Positions 54,584 through 63,095 of a DNA stretch of 64,000 nucleotides are shown here, piece by piece (the stretch's first letter is position 1; every line of letters begins with the position of its first letter). The DNA lies in the NCBI GenBank assembly GCA_016234655.1, contig JACRAU010000004.1, positions 62,001-126,000 of the forward strand, read 5' to 3'. The position numbers and the translations under genes were made by a program. The stretch is from Betaproteobacteria bacterium (GTDB lineage Bacteria; Pseudomonadota; Gammaproteobacteria; Burkholderiales; Thiobacillaceae). The notes below the pieces were generated by a model. It ran no database searches, was not told the origin of the DNA, and saw nothing but the letters and a program-made list of their open reading frames with translations.

Positions 54584-56626
54584 ATGCCGGGCAAGACGGC
54601 AGAAGTACATGACAAGCTCGGCTACGCCACGGCGGCCGAACTGATCCTGCACCTGCCGCTGAGATACGAGGACGAAACCCGGCTCACCCCGATTCGAGAT
54701 TTACGCCCCGGCCTGCCGGCCCTGGTCGAGGGCGAAGTGGCGCAATGCGATGTGCAGTATCGGCCACGTCGGCAATTGGTGGTCGAGGTGCGCGAACAGG
54801 CGAACGCAGACGACGCCCTGGCGCCCACCCTGTTCTTCCGCCTGCTCCACTTCTATCCCAGCCAGCAGGCCCAACTGAAATCGGGCAACCGCATCCGCCT
54901 GTTCGGCGAACCGCGCCAGGGCCTTCACGGCTTGGAGATGGTGCATCCGCGCTATCGCCTGGTGAAACCCGGCACCCCCTTGAGCGAAACGCTGACCCCG
55001 GTCTACCCCACCGTGGCCGGCCTGTCGCAAGCCGCCATCCGCAAGGCCATCGCCACCACGATGCAGGAGGCGGACTTGGGCGAAGCGCTGCCCGCCCCGC
55101 TGCTCAAACGCTTGAAACTACCGGGCTTCGAACCCTCGCTGCGTCGGCTGCACTCGCCGCCGCCGGATGCCGCGCCGGCCGCGCTGGAACTTAAGACCGA
55201 CCCGGCCTGGCAGCGGCTCAAGTTCGACGAATTACTGGCCCAGCAGCTTGCGCTCAAGCGCTATGCCCAGGCCCGGCATCGGCTCACGGCCCGCCCGCTC
55301 AAGGATGAACAACAGCTGATCGAACGCTACCTCGCCAGCCTGCCGTTCTCGGCCACCGGCGCCCAACAACGGGCGATCGAGGAAATCCTGCACGACCTCA
55401 CCGGCCGTCACCCGATGAACCGCCTACTGCAAGGCGATGTCGGCAGCGGCAAGACCCTGGTCGCCTGTGTGGCCTGCCTGGCCGCAGTCGGCAGCGGCCA
55501 ACAGGCGGCGGTGATGGCGCCGACCGAGATACTGGCCGAACAGCACCACCTCAAATTCCGCGAATGGCTGGAACCGCTCGGCCTCAAGGTGGTTTGGCTC
55601 GCGGCTGCATTAAAAGGCGCGACCAAACGCGAGGCCCTGGCGCAGATCGCCGACGGTAGCGCACAAGTCGTGGTCGGCACCCACGCCCTGTTCCAAGAAG
55701 GCGTCGAGTTCCATTCGCTGGCAATCGCGGTGGTCGACGAGCAACACCGCTTCGGCGTCGCCCAACGCCTTGCGTTGAGAGAAAAGGGGAAACACAAAGC
55801 AGCGCAGCCGCACTTGCTGATGATGTCAGCCACCCCCATCCCGCGCAGCCTGGCCATGAGCTATCTGGCCGACCTCGATGTCTCGGTCATCGACGAATTA
55901 CCTCCCGGCCGCACGCCGATCACCACCAAGCTCATTACCATGGCCCGACGCGACGAGGTGGTCGAGCGCCTGCGCCATTACTGCGCCGACGGCGCCCAGG
56001 CCTATTGGGTCTGCCCGCTGGTCGAGGAATCGCAGAAGCTGGAATTGAAGGCGGCGCTCGATACCTTCGAGGAGATGCAGGCCGCCTTGCCGGAATTGAA
56101 GGTCGGCCTGGTCCACGGTCGCATGAAGGCCGACGAGAAAGCCGCGGCGATGGCCGCGTTCAAGGCCGGCGAAATCCAGTTGCTGGTCGCCACCACGGTG
56201 ATCGAGGTCGGCGTCGACGTGCCCAACGCCTCGCTGATGGTGATCGACCATGCCGAGCGCATGGGCCTGGCGCAACTGCACCAGCTGCGCGGCCGGGTCG
56301 GCCGCGGCAGCCGGGAATCGACCTGTCTGCTCTTGTATGCCGATGCCCTGTCGGACCTGGCCAAGCAACGCTTGAAGATCATCCGTGACAGCCAGGACGG
56401 CTTCGCCATCGCCCGCGAAGACTTGAAGCTGCGCGGCCCTGGCGAATTCCTCGGCGCCCGCCAGTCCGGCCTGCCCATGCTGCGCTTTGCCGACCTGGAG
56501 AACGATGTCGAATTGCTGGAGGCTGCACGGACCGCCGCCGATGAACTGCTGAAACACGACCCCGCCACCGTGCAACGCCACCTCGCCCGCTGGCTGCCCC
56601 AGGGCGCGGCGTTCATGCTGGCGTAA
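54584..56626 (+). CDS. recG: ATP-dependent DNA helicase RecG
   Basis: A branch-migration helicase for recombination and fork repair. The 680-residue product has the wedge domain region and the helicase motifs: Walker A LLQGDVGSGKTLVA, DEQH box VVDEQHRFG, SATPIPRSLAM, and RGRVGRGSR. The N-terminus begins MPGKTAEVHDKLGY, where homologues have a slightly longer GVGP-containing start; the first ~5-10 residues seem shortened. Follows ridA in the spoT-ridA-recG block. Confidence 0.95.
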   Translation: MPGKTAEVHDKLGYATAAELILHLPLRYEDETRLTPIRDLRPGLPALVEGEVAQCDVQYRPRRQLVVEVREQANADDALAPTLFFRLLHFYPSQQAQLKSGNRIRLFGEPRQGLHGLEMVHPRYRLVKPGTPLSETLTPVYPTVAGLSQAAIRKAIATTMQEADLGEALPAPLLKRLKLPGFEPSLRRLHSPPPDAAPAALELKTDPAWQRLKFDELLAQQLALKRYAQARHRLTARPLKDEQQLIERYLASLPFSATGAQQRAIEEILHDLTGRHPMNRLLQGDVGSGKTLVACVACLAAVGSGQQAAVMAPTEILAEQHHLKFREWLEPLGLKVVWLAAALKGATKREALAQIADGSAQVVVGTHALFQEGVEFHSLAIAVVDEQHRFGVAQRLALREKGKHKAAQPHLLMMSATPIPRSLAMSYLADLDVSVIDELPPGRTPITTKLITMARRDEVVERLRHYCADGAQAYWVCPLVEESQKLELKAALDTFEEMQAALPELKVGLVHGRMKADEKAAAMAAFKAGEIQLLVATTVIEVGVDVPNASLMVIDHAERMGLAQLHQLRGRVGRGSRESTCLLLYADALSDLAKQRLKIIRDSQDGFAIAREDLKLRGPGEFLGARQSGLPMLRFADLENDVELLEAARTAADELLKHDPATVQRHLARWLPQGAAFMLA

Positions 56627-56640
56627 TGGGAGAAGACAGC

Positions 56641-57171
56641 ATGCCAAAACCATCGAGCTCACTACCGACCGGGCACATCACCCAGTCCATCGTTTTCGTT
56701 CGAGGCGAGCGGGTGATGATCGATTCCGATCTGGCCGAGCTTTATGGGGTGGAAACCCGTGTACTGGTACAGGCGATCAAGCGCAATCTGGATCGCTTTC
56801 CGGCAGACTTCATGTTTCAATTGAACAATCAATAACTTGCAAACTTGAGATCACAATTTGTGATCTCAAGTTGGGGCGGCCGGCGCACCCTGCCCTATGC
56901 CTTTACCGAGCAGGGCGTGGCCATGCTCTCCTCGGTGCTGCGCAGTCCTCAAGCTGTTGCCGTCAACATCGAGATCATGCGGGCCTTCGTGCGCCTGCGA
57001 GAGTGGCTGGCCTCGAACAAGGAAATGGCCGCCAAACTGGACGAACTGGAGCGCAAACTCTCCAGCCACGATCAGGCCATCGCCGGCATCCTCAATGCCA
57101 TCCGCGAACTGATGAAACCACCGGAAACCAAGAAGCGCCCCATCGGCTTCGTCACGCCGAAAGAGAAATGA
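56641..57171 (+). pseudogene. ORF6N-domain DNA-binding protein gene, split by one in-frame stop
   Basis: The frame from MPKPSSSL to the end would encode a ~176-residue ORF6N (KilA-N-type) protein; these domains occur in phage and plasmid regulators and in free-standing genes. The N-terminal half has IVFVRGERVMIDSDLAELY and the C-terminal half [20 protein letters not shown]. The two halves are in the same frame and separated by a single TAA at 56833-56835, in CAATTGAACAATCAATAACT, where the family has a Glu or similar residue. A single base change explains it. The gene has an own ribosome site (GGGAGAAG), starting 15 bp after recG. A read error or readthrough cannot be excluded. Confidence 0.8.
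56842..56872. repeat. 31-bp palindrome inside the ORF6N gene
   Basis: AACTTGAGATCACAA (56842-56856) and TTGTGATCTCAAGTT (56858-56872) form a perfect 15-bp inverted repeat with a single T between. It encodes the protein's LRSQFVISS region just after the in-frame stop. It may be an operator bound by the protein itself or a chance of codon choice. Confidence 0.85.
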
Positions 57172-57238
57172 TCGCCGCCTTTCCATGTCGCCGGTAAAAG
57201 GGCTAATGGCATAATCGCGGCTTACCGCAACGGCCCAT

Positions 57239-57760
57239 ATGAACCCTTGGCAAGCCGCCCTGTTGGGCGCCAACCCCTATCGCGACTGGCTGGCCGATCA
57301 CGGCTCGCTCACCCGCCGCTTGCAAGCGCGCTGCCCGAGCTTTGCCGTGCGGCGGCTCAAGCAGGGCATCGCCCGGCCGCACCGGGACGAATACGCCGAG
57401 ATCGCCCTGGCGCCGGGGCACCTGGCCGTCGTGCGCGAGGTCTTGCTGCTATGTGCCGGCAAACCGGTGGTGTTCGCCCACAGCGTGGTCAAGTTGGAAG
57501 GCCTGCGCGGGCCCTGGGTGGGCCTGGGCAAGCTGGGCAACAAGCCCTTGGGCGCGGCCTTGTTCGCCAACCCCAAGGTACAACGCCATCCCCTGGAATT
57601 TCAGCGGCTGGATGCCCGCCACCCGCTCTATCGCGCGGCGGCCGCGCAGATCGATCATGCACCGCGCAGCTTGTGGGCGCGCCGTTCGCGCTTCGAACTC
57701 GATGGCTCGCCTATACTGGTCACCGAAGTCTTTCTGCCGGAGGTGCTATGCCTGCCCTGA
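57239..57760 (+). CDS. ubiC: Chorismate-pyruvate lyase
   Basis: Removes pyruvate from chorismate to give 4-hydroxybenzoate, the first step of ubiquinone synthesis. The 173-residue product contains the substrate-binding segment [12 protein letters not shown] and [13 protein letters not shown], and the C-terminal Glu in [10 protein letters not shown]. Overlaps ubiA by 13 bp and so is coupled. CATAAT at 57210-57215 may serve as -10. The ORF6N pseudogene precedes it. Confidence 0.92.
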   Translation: MNPWQAALLGANPYRDWLADHGSLTRRLQARCPSFAVRRLKQGIARPHRDEYAEIALAPGHLAVVREVLLLCAGKPVVFAHSVVKLEGLRGPWVGLGKLGNKPLGAALFANPKVQRHPLEFQRLDARHPLYRAAAAQIDHAPRSLWARRSRFELDGSPILVTEVFLPEVLCLP

Positions 57761-58620
57761 GCCTTGCCGAACGCCTGACCCTCTACGAAAAACTGATGCG
57801 CCTGGATAAACCCATCGGCATCCTGCTGCTGGCCTGGCCGACGCTCTGGGGCCTGTGGCTGTCCTCGGCCGGCCGGCCCGACCCGATCATCTTTTGGATC
57901 TTCGCCTTGGGCATCGTGCTGATGCGCAGCGCCGGCTGCGTGGTCAACGACTATGCCGACCGCGACTTCGACGGCCATGTCGCACGTACCAAGAATCGGC
58001 CCCTGGCCGCCGGCAAACTGAACCCGAAAGAGGCGCTGGCCCTGGCCGCCGGCCTGGCCCTGCTCGCCTTGTTCTTGATCCTGCCCTTGCACAATTGGCT
58101 GCTGATCGAGCTGTCGGTGGTGGCCGCGCTGCTGGCAGCGAGCTATCCGTTCACCAAGCGTTTCTTCGCCGTCCCCCAGGCCTATCTCGGCATCGCCTTC
58201 GGCTTCGGCATCCCCATGGCCTTCGCCGCGCAGCTCGGCACCGTGCCGCCGGTTGCCTGGCTGCTGCTGATCGCCAATATGTTCTGGAGCATCGCCTACG
58301 ACACGCAATACGCGATGGTCGACCGCGAGGACGACCGCAAGATCGGCATCAAGACCTCGGCCATCACCTTCGGCCGCTTCGACGTGATCGCGGTCATGAC
58401 CAGCTATGGCGCCAGCCTGCTGCTCTTGGCCGTGGCCGGCGCGCAATTGAACATGGGCAAGCTGTATTACCTGGGGCTGCTGATCGCCGCCGGCATCGCG
58501 GCCCACCACTACACCTTGATCCGCAGCCGCCAGCCGGCCCAATGCTTCAAGGCCTTCCTGCACAACAACTGGTTCGGCGCGGCGGTGTTCGGGGGGATCG
58601 TGGTCGATTACTTGGCGTAG
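57748..58620 (+). CDS. ubiA: 4-hydroxybenzoate polyprenyltransferase
   Basis: Membrane enzyme that attaches the polyprenyl tail to 4-hydroxybenzoate in ubiquinone synthesis. The 290-residue product has eight to nine hydrophobic helices and both Asp-rich motifs: [16 protein letters not shown] (first) and [13 protein letters not shown] (second). Start ATG with GGAGG four bases upstream inside the ubiC 3' end. Uses the product of ubiC and probably the polyprenyl chain from ispB at 38.8 kb. Confidence 0.96.
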   Translation: MPALSLAERLTLYEKLMRLDKPIGILLLAWPTLWGLWLSSAGRPDPIIFWIFALGIVLMRSAGCVVNDYADRDFDGHVARTKNRPLAAGKLNPKEALALAAGLALLALFLILPLHNWLLIELSVVAALLAASYPFTKRFFAVPQAYLGIAFGFGIPMAFAAQLGTVPPVAWLLLIANMFWSIAYDTQYAMVDREDDRKIGIKTSAITFGRFDVIAVMTSYGASLLLLAVAGAQLNMGKLYYLGLLIAAGIAAHHYTLIRSRQPAQCFKAFLHNNWFGAAVFGGIVVDYLA

Positions 58621-58673
58621 GGTGCGCTTGCGCACCAACATGGCGTTTGAATGGTGTGCAAGCGCACCCTACG
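58616..58673. repeat. Long inverted repeat (REP-like hairpin) after ubiA
   Basis: CGTAGGGTGCGCTTGCGCAC (58616-58635, extended to 58637) and its inverted copy TGGTGTGCAAGCGCACCC (58652-58669, extended to 58673) match at 21 of 22 bases with a 14-base loop. The first arm starts within the last codons of ubiA. It sits between convergent ubiA and mog and may act as a terminator or mRNA stabiliser; GTAGGGTGCGC-type repeats recur in betaproteobacterial intergenic gaps (from memory). Confidence 0.75.
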
Positions 58674-58676
58674 AGA

Positions 58677-59228
58677 TCATGCCGCCGGCCTCACCGCCGA
58701 CTTCGGCCGAAAGGCCTTGACCACCTCTTCCCGCGTCTCCAAATACGGCCCGCCGATCAGGTCGATGCCGTAGGGCACGGCGGCGAACACGCCGTCCAGC
58801 GTCTCCTTGATCGCCTTGGGCTGGCCCGGCAGGTTGAGGATGAGGCAGGCGCCGCGGGTCGCGCCGACCTGGCGCGACAGGATGGCGGTGGGCACGTATT
58901 TGAGCGACACCGCCCGCATCTGCTCGCCGAAGCCGGGCAGCACCTTGTCGGCCACGGCCAGGGTGGCCTCGGGCGTCACGTCGCGCGGGGCGGGGCCGGT
59001 ACCGCCGGTGGTGAGCACCAGGCAGCAGCCTTGCTTGTCGGCCAGGTCTTTCAGGGTGTCCTCGATCACCGCCTGCTCGTCCGGGATCAGGCGCTCGACG
59101 AAGCTGAGCGGGTTGAGCAAGGCCGCGCCCAGCCATTCCTTCAAGGCCGGCAGGCCCTTGTCCTCATAAACGCCCTGGCTGGCCCGGTCGCTGATCGAAA
59201 CGAGCCCGATAATGGCTGGAGCGTGCAT
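58677..59228 (-). CDS. mog: Molybdopterin adenylyltransferase
   Basis: Adenylylates molybdopterin during molybdenum cofactor synthesis (Mog/MoaB family). The 183-residue product has VSISDRASQGVYEDKG, the TTGGTGPAPRDVTPEA segment and LPGQPKAIKETL near the end, as in Mog. The start is the ATG opening MHAPAIIGLV; in-frame upstream sequence is not Mog-like. Convergent with ubiA; no other molybdenum cofactor gene is near. Confidence 0.92.
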   Translation of the reverse strand: MHAPAIIGLVSISDRASQGVYEDKGLPALKEWLGAALLNPLSFVERLIPDEQAVIEDTLKDLADKQGCCLVLTTGGTGPAPRDVTPEATLAVADKVLPGFGEQMRAVSLKYVPTAILSRQVGATRGACLILNLPGQPKAIKETLDGVFAAVPYGIDLIGGPYLETREEVVKAFRPKSAVRPAA

Positions 59229-59345
59229 CCGTGTCGAATCCTCGTCTTGTAAAGATTGCGTAATATGGTGATTATATGGGCATAACTGACCAAAACCGCC
59301 GGGCGGCAAGCCATGAGCCGGGCTGGTGGGAAAGACTCTGGAGAC

Positions 59346-60455
59346 ATGAAGCGCGTCAAGCAAAGCGACATCGTCATTGGGAAGCCTATTCCCTTCGATT
59401 GCTACGATCAAGCCAAGAACTTGTTGCTCAAGCGCGGCACTGTGTTGGCCAGCCAGAATCAACTGGCCATCCTGGTCGAGCGCGGGCTTTATAGCTCCGA
59501 CCTGGAGAGCGCGCCGCGCAAGGCCGAGGCGCCCATGGAAAAGCCCTCGGTCTTCACCCAGCTGACCATGATCGAGATGAATCTGGAAAAGCTATTCCAG
59601 GGCGTGATCGACCGGCAGCCGAATCCGGATTTCCCCGACACGATCCTGCAATTCGCCCGCGAGATTCAAACCCTGTGCGCGCTGGATGCCGACGCCGTGC
59701 TGGGGGCGCTGCACCTGAATCAGAAGCGCCGTTACACCGTGGTGCATCCGATCGACGTGGCGGTATTGTGCGAATTGATCGGGCAACGCAAGGAGATGCC
59801 GCGCGAGGCCCGGTTGCCGATGCTGGCCGCCGCATTAACCGCCAATATCTCCATCCTGGAATTGCAGGAACGCATGCATACCCAGGTGGAGCCGCTGACC
59901 GAAGAACAACGCAACGCCCTGCGCGTCCACCCCGTCTTGTCGATCGAATTGCTGCTTGAACTCGGCGTCAAGAACGAGGATTGGTTCGCCGCCGTCCTGC
60001 ACCACCATGAAAAACTGGACGGCAGCGGCTACCCCGGGGCCAAGCGCGGCGACGACATCCCGCTGTCCGCACGCGTCATCGCGCTGGCCGACACCTACAG
60101 CGCCATGGTCACCACGCGCCGCTACCGCCAGGCGGTCCTGGCCAAGGACGCGCTGCGCGAGGTCTTCATGCAGCGCGGCGCCGAGATCGACGCCGAACTC
60201 GCCGGCCTGTTCATCAAGGAAATGGGCATCTACCCGCCCGGCGCCTTCGTCAAGATCGCCAATGGCGACACGGCCATCGTGCTCAAGCGCGGCAAGAACG
60301 GCACCAGCCCTATCGTCAAATGCATCATCGGCCCGCGCGGCGCGCCGCTGCCCTTTCCGCTCGTGCGCGACACCAGCCAGAACGGCTTCGAGATTCGCGA
60401 GATGGTAAAACGCGACCCCGTACTTAAATTGACGCCGCGCCAAGTATGGTCTTGA
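59346..60455 (+). CDS. HD-GYP-related protein with degenerate HD motif
   Basis: A 369-residue cytoplasmic protein. An N-terminal module (FDCYDQAKNLLLKRGTVLAS) common before HD-GYP domains precedes an HD-GYP-like domain. The GYP half is good (LHHHEKLDGSGYP, residues 218-230, and ARVIALADTYSAM), but the HD pair, expected as LLHDIGK, reads AALTANISI, with Thr165-Ala166. It therefore probably does not hydrolyse c-di-GMP and may be a receptor. The start at 59346 follows CTGGAGAC; an ATG eleven codons earlier is possible. Confidence 0.85.
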   Translation: MKRVKQSDIVIGKPIPFDCYDQAKNLLLKRGTVLASQNQLAILVERGLYSSDLESAPRKAEAPMEKPSVFTQLTMIEMNLEKLFQGVIDRQPNPDFPDTILQFAREIQTLCALDADAVLGALHLNQKRRYTVVHPIDVAVLCELIGQRKEMPREARLPMLAAALTANISILELQERMHTQVEPLTEEQRNALRVHPVLSIELLLELGVKNEDWFAAVLHHHEKLDGSGYPGAKRGDDIPLSARVIALADTYSAMVTTRRYRQAVLAKDALREVFMQRGAEIDAELAGLFIKEMGIYPPGAFVKIANGDTAIVLKRGKNGTSPIVKCIIGPRGAPLPFPLVRDTSQNGFEIREMVKRDPVLKLTPRQVWS

Positions 60456-60459
60456 ATCC

Positions 60460-60969
60460 ATGGGCATGGACCTCACCTATCATTCGCGCGCACTCGTATT
60501 CGGCATTGCCCTCGCGGCCTGCGCGCCGGCCTGGGCCGACCCGCCCGAAGGCTACCCCTTCGTCGATTACGACACCGGCCTGACCCAGGCCAAACAGGCC
60601 GCCAAGCCCATCCTGCTCTACTTCGGCCGCTACGGTTGCGGCTGGTGCGCCTACACCAATCGCGAAACCTTTTCCAACGCCGAGATCAAGCGCATCTACG
60701 CGGAAAACTACGCGCTGATCTACGTCGACGCCGAGGGCGGCAAGCGCATCGCGCTGCCCAGCGGCGAACGCATCACCGAGGCCGACCTCGGCGCCCGCCT
60801 GGGCGCCTTCGCCACCCCCTTGTTCGTGTTCATGACGCCGGAAGGCCGCGTCGTCGCCAAGATACCCGGCTACAAAACGGTCGACGACTTCAAGGACTTC
60901 GACCGCTACGTGCGCGGCAAGCACTACGAACGCCAAGGCCTGCTCGAATTCCTGAAGGCCAAACCTTGA
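60460..60969 (+). CDS. Periplasmic thioredoxin-fold protein
   Basis: A 169-residue exported protein (signal peptide ending PAWA/DPP) with a thioredoxin-like fold. The redox motif is YGCGWCAYTNRE (CGWC), and a cis-Pro segment is GAFATPLFVFMTPEG. It resembles SoxW/DUF255-like thioredoxins. It overlaps the next gene through TTGA and follows the HD-GYP-like gene by 4 bp, so three genes may be cotranscribed. Likely keeps periplasmic cysteines reduced, maybe for the protein encoded next. Confidence 0.8.
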   Translation: MGMDLTYHSRALVFGIALAACAPAWADPPEGYPFVDYDTGLTQAKQAAKPILLYFGRYGCGWCAYTNRETFSNAEIKRIYAENYALIYVDAEGGKRIALPSGERITEADLGARLGAFATPLFVFMTPEGRVVAKIPGYKTVDDFKDFDRYVRGKHYERQGLLEFLKAKP

Positions 60970-62147
60970 ACAGGCGTATCGCCGGCCTGCTGATGGTCTG
61001 CCTGGCGCCACCTGGCTGGACCGCCTGGCAATTCGCCGAGCCGCTGGAGATCGCCCCGGCCAAGCCCGGCGTCTTCCACCACCTCGACGCCTCGGGCCGC
61101 CAGTCCTTGGCCGTATCCGCCGGCCGGGTCGCGATCACATGGGAGGACAATCGAGGCGGCGCGCCGCGATGCTACGTCGCCATCGGCCGCCCACCGGCCC
61201 TGCGCGAATTCCGTTTCGGCCAAGCCGACTGTTTTGAACTGGGCATCGCGGCGCTGGGCGGCGGCCGCTTCGCGCTCATTTGGAGCGAAACGGCGGGTAT
61301 CCATGTCGCCCTCGCCGACGGCAAGGGCGTCAAGCCGGCCACGCGCCTCGCCACGACGGGCACCCAGGGCGTGCTCGCGTACCACCCGAGGCCGGGCCTG
61401 TTCGCCGCCTGGGGCCAGGCCGAAGGCCGCTGGCAACGGCTATATACGGCGCGCCTCGCGATTCGGGGCGGGCGGATCGCGACAGGCACGCCCGGCCCCG
61501 TCGACAAGGCCGCCCCTCAAGACGCCCAGATGTACCCGGCCCTGGCGGCCGGCGCAGCCGGGATATGCATCGCTTGGGAAGACCGGCGCAAGGGCCATAC
61601 CGCGATCTATGCCAGTTGGAGCCGCGACGGCACGCATTGGGCGGCGCCTAGCCAAGTCAACGAGGGCAGCCAGGCGCAAAGCAATATCGGCCGAGGCACC
61701 GGCGCGATGCGCCCGACCCTCGCCCCGTTCGGACGCGGACGCAGCGCCGCCGTCTGGCTGGACAAGCGCGACTTCCTCGCCGGCTACGATGTCTATGCCG
61801 CGCTGAGCGAAGACGGCGGCGAGCGATTCGGCGGCAACATCAAGGCCCAGGACAGCTTCGGCGATGCCATCGCGCAATGGCACGCCGCCGTCGCCGGCAA
61901 CGCGAAGGGCGATCTCGCCGTCGCCTGGGACGACGACCGCGACGGCAACCCCGACATCTGGCTGACCTGGCTCACGCCGCAAGGCTTCGCCGAGAACATC
62001 TCGCCGCCGCCGGCACATACCAAAGACAGCCAGACCGATCCCGTCCTCGCCTTGGACGCGCCCGGCAATCTGCATCTGGCCTGGATCGAACGCGGCCCGG
62101 ACGATTCGAGCCGGATTCGCTATCTCTTCGGCAGGCGCTTGCCCTGA
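60966..62147 (+). CDS. Exported beta-propeller-like (BNR/sialidase-fold) protein
   Basis: A 393-residue protein with an N-terminal signal sequence (LLMVCLAPPGWTA) and repeated blade-like units featuring W-E/D-D-R and D-G-G/D-G-T motifs: AITWEDNRGGA, CIAWEDRRKGHTAIYASWS, AVAWDDDRDGNPDIW and AWIERGPDDSSRI, giving about six blades. This is typical of BNR/sialidase-like propellers; no catalytic residues are evident. Start is TTG at 60966, overlapping the thioredoxin stop (TTGA). Probably works with that thioredoxin at the cell surface. Confidence 0.7.
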   Translation: MNRRIAGLLMVCLAPPGWTAWQFAEPLEIAPAKPGVFHHLDASGRQSLAVSAGRVAITWEDNRGGAPRCYVAIGRPPALREFRFGQADCFELGIAALGGGRFALIWSETAGIHVALADGKGVKPATRLATTGTQGVLAYHPRPGLFAAWGQAEGRWQRLYTARLAIRGGRIATGTPGPVDKAAPQDAQMYPALAAGAAGICIAWEDRRKGHTAIYASWSRDGTHWAAPSQVNEGSQAQSNIGRGTGAMRPTLAPFGRGRSAAVWLDKRDFLAGYDVYAALSEDGGERFGGNIKAQDSFGDAIAQWHAAVAGNAKGDLAVAWDDDRDGNPDIWLTWLTPQGFAENISPPPAHTKDSQTDPVLALDAPGNLHLAWIERGPDDSSRIRYLFGRRLP

Positions 62148-62443
62148 CAAGCCCGGTTGGCCGCCGCGTTTTCGGCCACGCCGCCCACGATCCGTTTCAC
62201 AAAATCCAAGCCTTCCCGTCTTTCAGCCAGGAATGAAAAGCACTGGAGGATGGGAAGGTACGCCCCATAAGACAATTAGGCCAAGGGCAAGGACAAGGAC
62301 AAGGTCCGCCCCAGCCTAGGACAGGTTTCACCTCTCCCCGCCGCATCTTCCCCATTGACCGCCTCATTGACCTGGTCATGGGACTGCATGGCTTTTCATC
62401 CCGAACAAACCGATGGAACAACAAAACAAAGCGGGAGGGAAAG

Positions 62444-63067
62444 ATGGACACCGAAGGCTTCGGTAGCCCGGTTCAGCACGGCGACGACGAGCCCTATCAA
62501 CTCGATCGCGCCGGCGCAGAACATAGCGCGCAGACCTTGATGCTGGACTATCAGGGCTATCTCAGGGGGCGATGCCGGATTTTGCTGCGCGGCAATCGAG
62601 ACGATGCGAACGACCTGTTCAGCCAGGTCATGCTCAAGGTCTGCACCGAGCCGCCGGGGCGCCTGCGCGACATCCGCCACCTGGGCGGCTGGCTCAACAG
62701 GATCGCCTACAACCAGTTCATCGACGATCAGCGCGAACGCCAGGCCCAAGAGCGGCGCGACGACGGTCTCGGTTATCTCTACGAGACCATAGGACATCAG
62801 TCCCCGTCGCCCGAACAAGAATTCCTGAACAGCGAACTGGATCGCCATATCCGCTCGGCCTTCGCATTGCTGCCCGAGCGTCTGCGCCAGGCCGCGCACA
62901 TGCGCTTCTACGATGGCGCGCCCTACGAGGAAATCGCGGATGCCTTGGCCATCAGCCAGGCCAACGCCCGCAAGCGCATCCAAGAGGCCAGAAAGGTACT
63001 GGCGGCCCATTTGCGCGGCTACCTCGACGGCCACGGCGGGCGACAGGCCCGCACCGGCACCGAATAA
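62444..63067 (+). CDS. ECF-like RNA polymerase sigma factor
   Basis: A 207-residue sigma-70-family protein. Region 2 is visible in CRILLRGNRDDANDLFSQVMLKV and GGWLNRIAYNQFIDDQR, and region 4 (helix-turn-helix) in LPERLRQAAHMRFYDGAPYEEIADALAIS. Region 2 is short and Arg-rich, and the N-terminus carries ~25 extra acidic residues. Ribosome site GGGAGGGAAAG. No anti-sigma factor is visible next to it. The 296-bp gap before it has no gene, only the short tandem AAGGACAAGGACAAGG near 62290. A large unknown gene follows by 28 bp. Confidence 0.85.
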   Translation: MDTEGFGSPVQHGDDEPYQLDRAGAEHSAQTLMLDYQGYLRGRCRILLRGNRDDANDLFSQVMLKVCTEPPGRLRDIRHLGGWLNRIAYNQFIDDQRERQAQERRDDGLGYLYETIGHQSPSPEQEFLNSELDRHIRSAFALLPERLRQAAHMRFYDGAPYEEIADALAISQANARKRIQEARKVLAAHLRGYLDGHGGRQARTGTE

Positions 63068-63095
63068 GCATCACCATGCCAGCAAGGGAGGCACC

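Noticed and set aside
56845-57171. Second half of the ORF6N gene as an independent gene
   Set aside because: It has no ribosome site before the proposed start, lacks the N-terminal half of the domain, and is in frame with the upstream half.
62284-62306. AAGGAC/ACAAGG tandem as CRISPR or repeat array
   Set aside because: Only about three six-base units; too short and simple to be a meaningful array. No CRISPR-like spacing occurs elsewhere in the window.
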